Source: JBAZOJ01 sp041648755
GTDB lineage: Bacteria; Planctomycetota; B143-G9
Length of the DNA stretch: 5,212 bases
Assembly: GCA_041648755.1 (NCBI GenBank)
Contig: JBAZOJ010000246.1
Location: forward strand, 1 to 5,212
Reading direction: 5' to 3'
Under the pieces are notes generated by a model. It saw only the letters and a list, made by a program, of their open reading frames with translations, had not been told where the DNA came from and made no database searches. Both the position numbers and the translations under genes were made by a program. The first letter of the stretch is position 1; every line of letters begins with the position of its first letter. This document shows, in pieces, positions 5,037-5,212 of the stretch.

Positions 5037-5212
5037 ATGAGAATCGCTTCCGTCTTTGCACTATTGTTGCTCATCGCTCTGTCGCCGCTTGCGCTGCTGT
5101 GCGAGACTCCGGCAGATCCGGACTTCCCGGCGCTTGTGGCAAAGCTGCGGCTCGTTGACGTTGACGCCCGGTGCGCTGCCTTCTCGGAACTCTGCCGCCG
5201 GGCGAGCGAACT
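5037..5212 (+). CDS. Paralogue of the exported HEAT-like protein at 2540, N-terminal part (truncated by window end)
   Basis: ATG 5037 follows GGAG (5027-5030) with the same 6-base spacing as in copy 1. The 58 complete codons visible encode the same signal peptide and HEAT-like start as the gene at 2540, with three substitutions: Phe for Ile at 7, Ser for Ala at 16 and Ser for Gly at 57. The first two lie within the signal peptide and keep it hydrophobic. The frame is open to the window edge. Whether the rest of the protein follows its paralogue or diverges after the conserved start cannot be seen here; that is the key question about this locus. A following propeller gene, as after copy 1, is possible but not visible. 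Confidence 0.85.
   Translation, partial: MRIASVFALLLLIALSPLALLCETPADPDFPALVAKLRLVDVDARCAAFSELCRRASE

Larger units (their letters stand above)
4958..5212 (+). repeat. Direct repeat copy 2: promoter, leader and signal-peptide cassette (cut by window end)
   Basis: Gap-free match to 2461-2715, offset 2497 bases, 243 of 255 bases identical. The repeat is still matching at the last base, so its true length is unknown. Its left edge coincides with that of copy 1. Confidence 0.95.

Overview
The window reads like a stretch of an environmental bacterial chromosome of fairly high GC, devoted to secreted proteins built from repeated structural units. I recognise no housekeeping gene, RNA gene, transposase or CRISPR array, so the host cannot be placed securely. 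Large genomes rich in exported beta-helix and beta-propeller proteins (Planctomycetes and relatives, for example) are a reasonable but weak guess. All supported genes are on the + strand.

Layout. (1) 1-591 is the 3' end of a gene for a right-handed beta-helix protein, with six regular N-x-F/V rungs. (2) 592-1049 is mostly non-coding and hairpin-rich. It ends in a doubtful small ORF (857-1048) that stops one base before the next start. (3) 1050-2378 encodes a 442-residue exported or membrane-anchored protein with a probable beta-helix core. (4) 2379-2539 is an intergenic stretch whose last 79 bases are half of a duplicated promoter/leader block. (5) 2540-3232 encodes a 230-residue exported protein of unknown function with a short HEAT-like N-terminus and a compositionally foreign, AT-richer middle. 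(6) 3229-4638 overlaps it by ATGA and encodes a 469-residue exported protein with seven regular beta-propeller blades. (7) 4639-4957 is intergenic, with inverted repeats. (8) 4958-5212 is a second copy of the promoter/leader/signal-peptide block and opens a paralogue of gene 5 that runs off the window.

The main observation is that 2461-2715 and 4958-5212 are gap-free direct repeats, 243 of 255 bases identical and 2497 bases apart. The repeat runs from just upstream of a promoter-like site, through the leader, ribosome binding site and signal peptide, into the first 58 codons, and is cut by the window edge. Each copy carries the palindrome CACAGT-N5-ACTGTG overlapping an extended -10 box (TGCTATACT). 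This suggests two units of a co-regulated family, each able to put a different downstream sequence under the same control and export signal. In copy 1 the GC content falls sharply about 85 bases past the point where the comparison ends, which fits a fixed 5' cassette joined to a variable body.

The genes at 2540 and 3229 are probably one transcript with coupled translation. How the beta-helix, HEAT-like and propeller proteins cooperate is not visible; extracellular or cell-surface binding or scaffold roles are inferred only from fold class and export signals.
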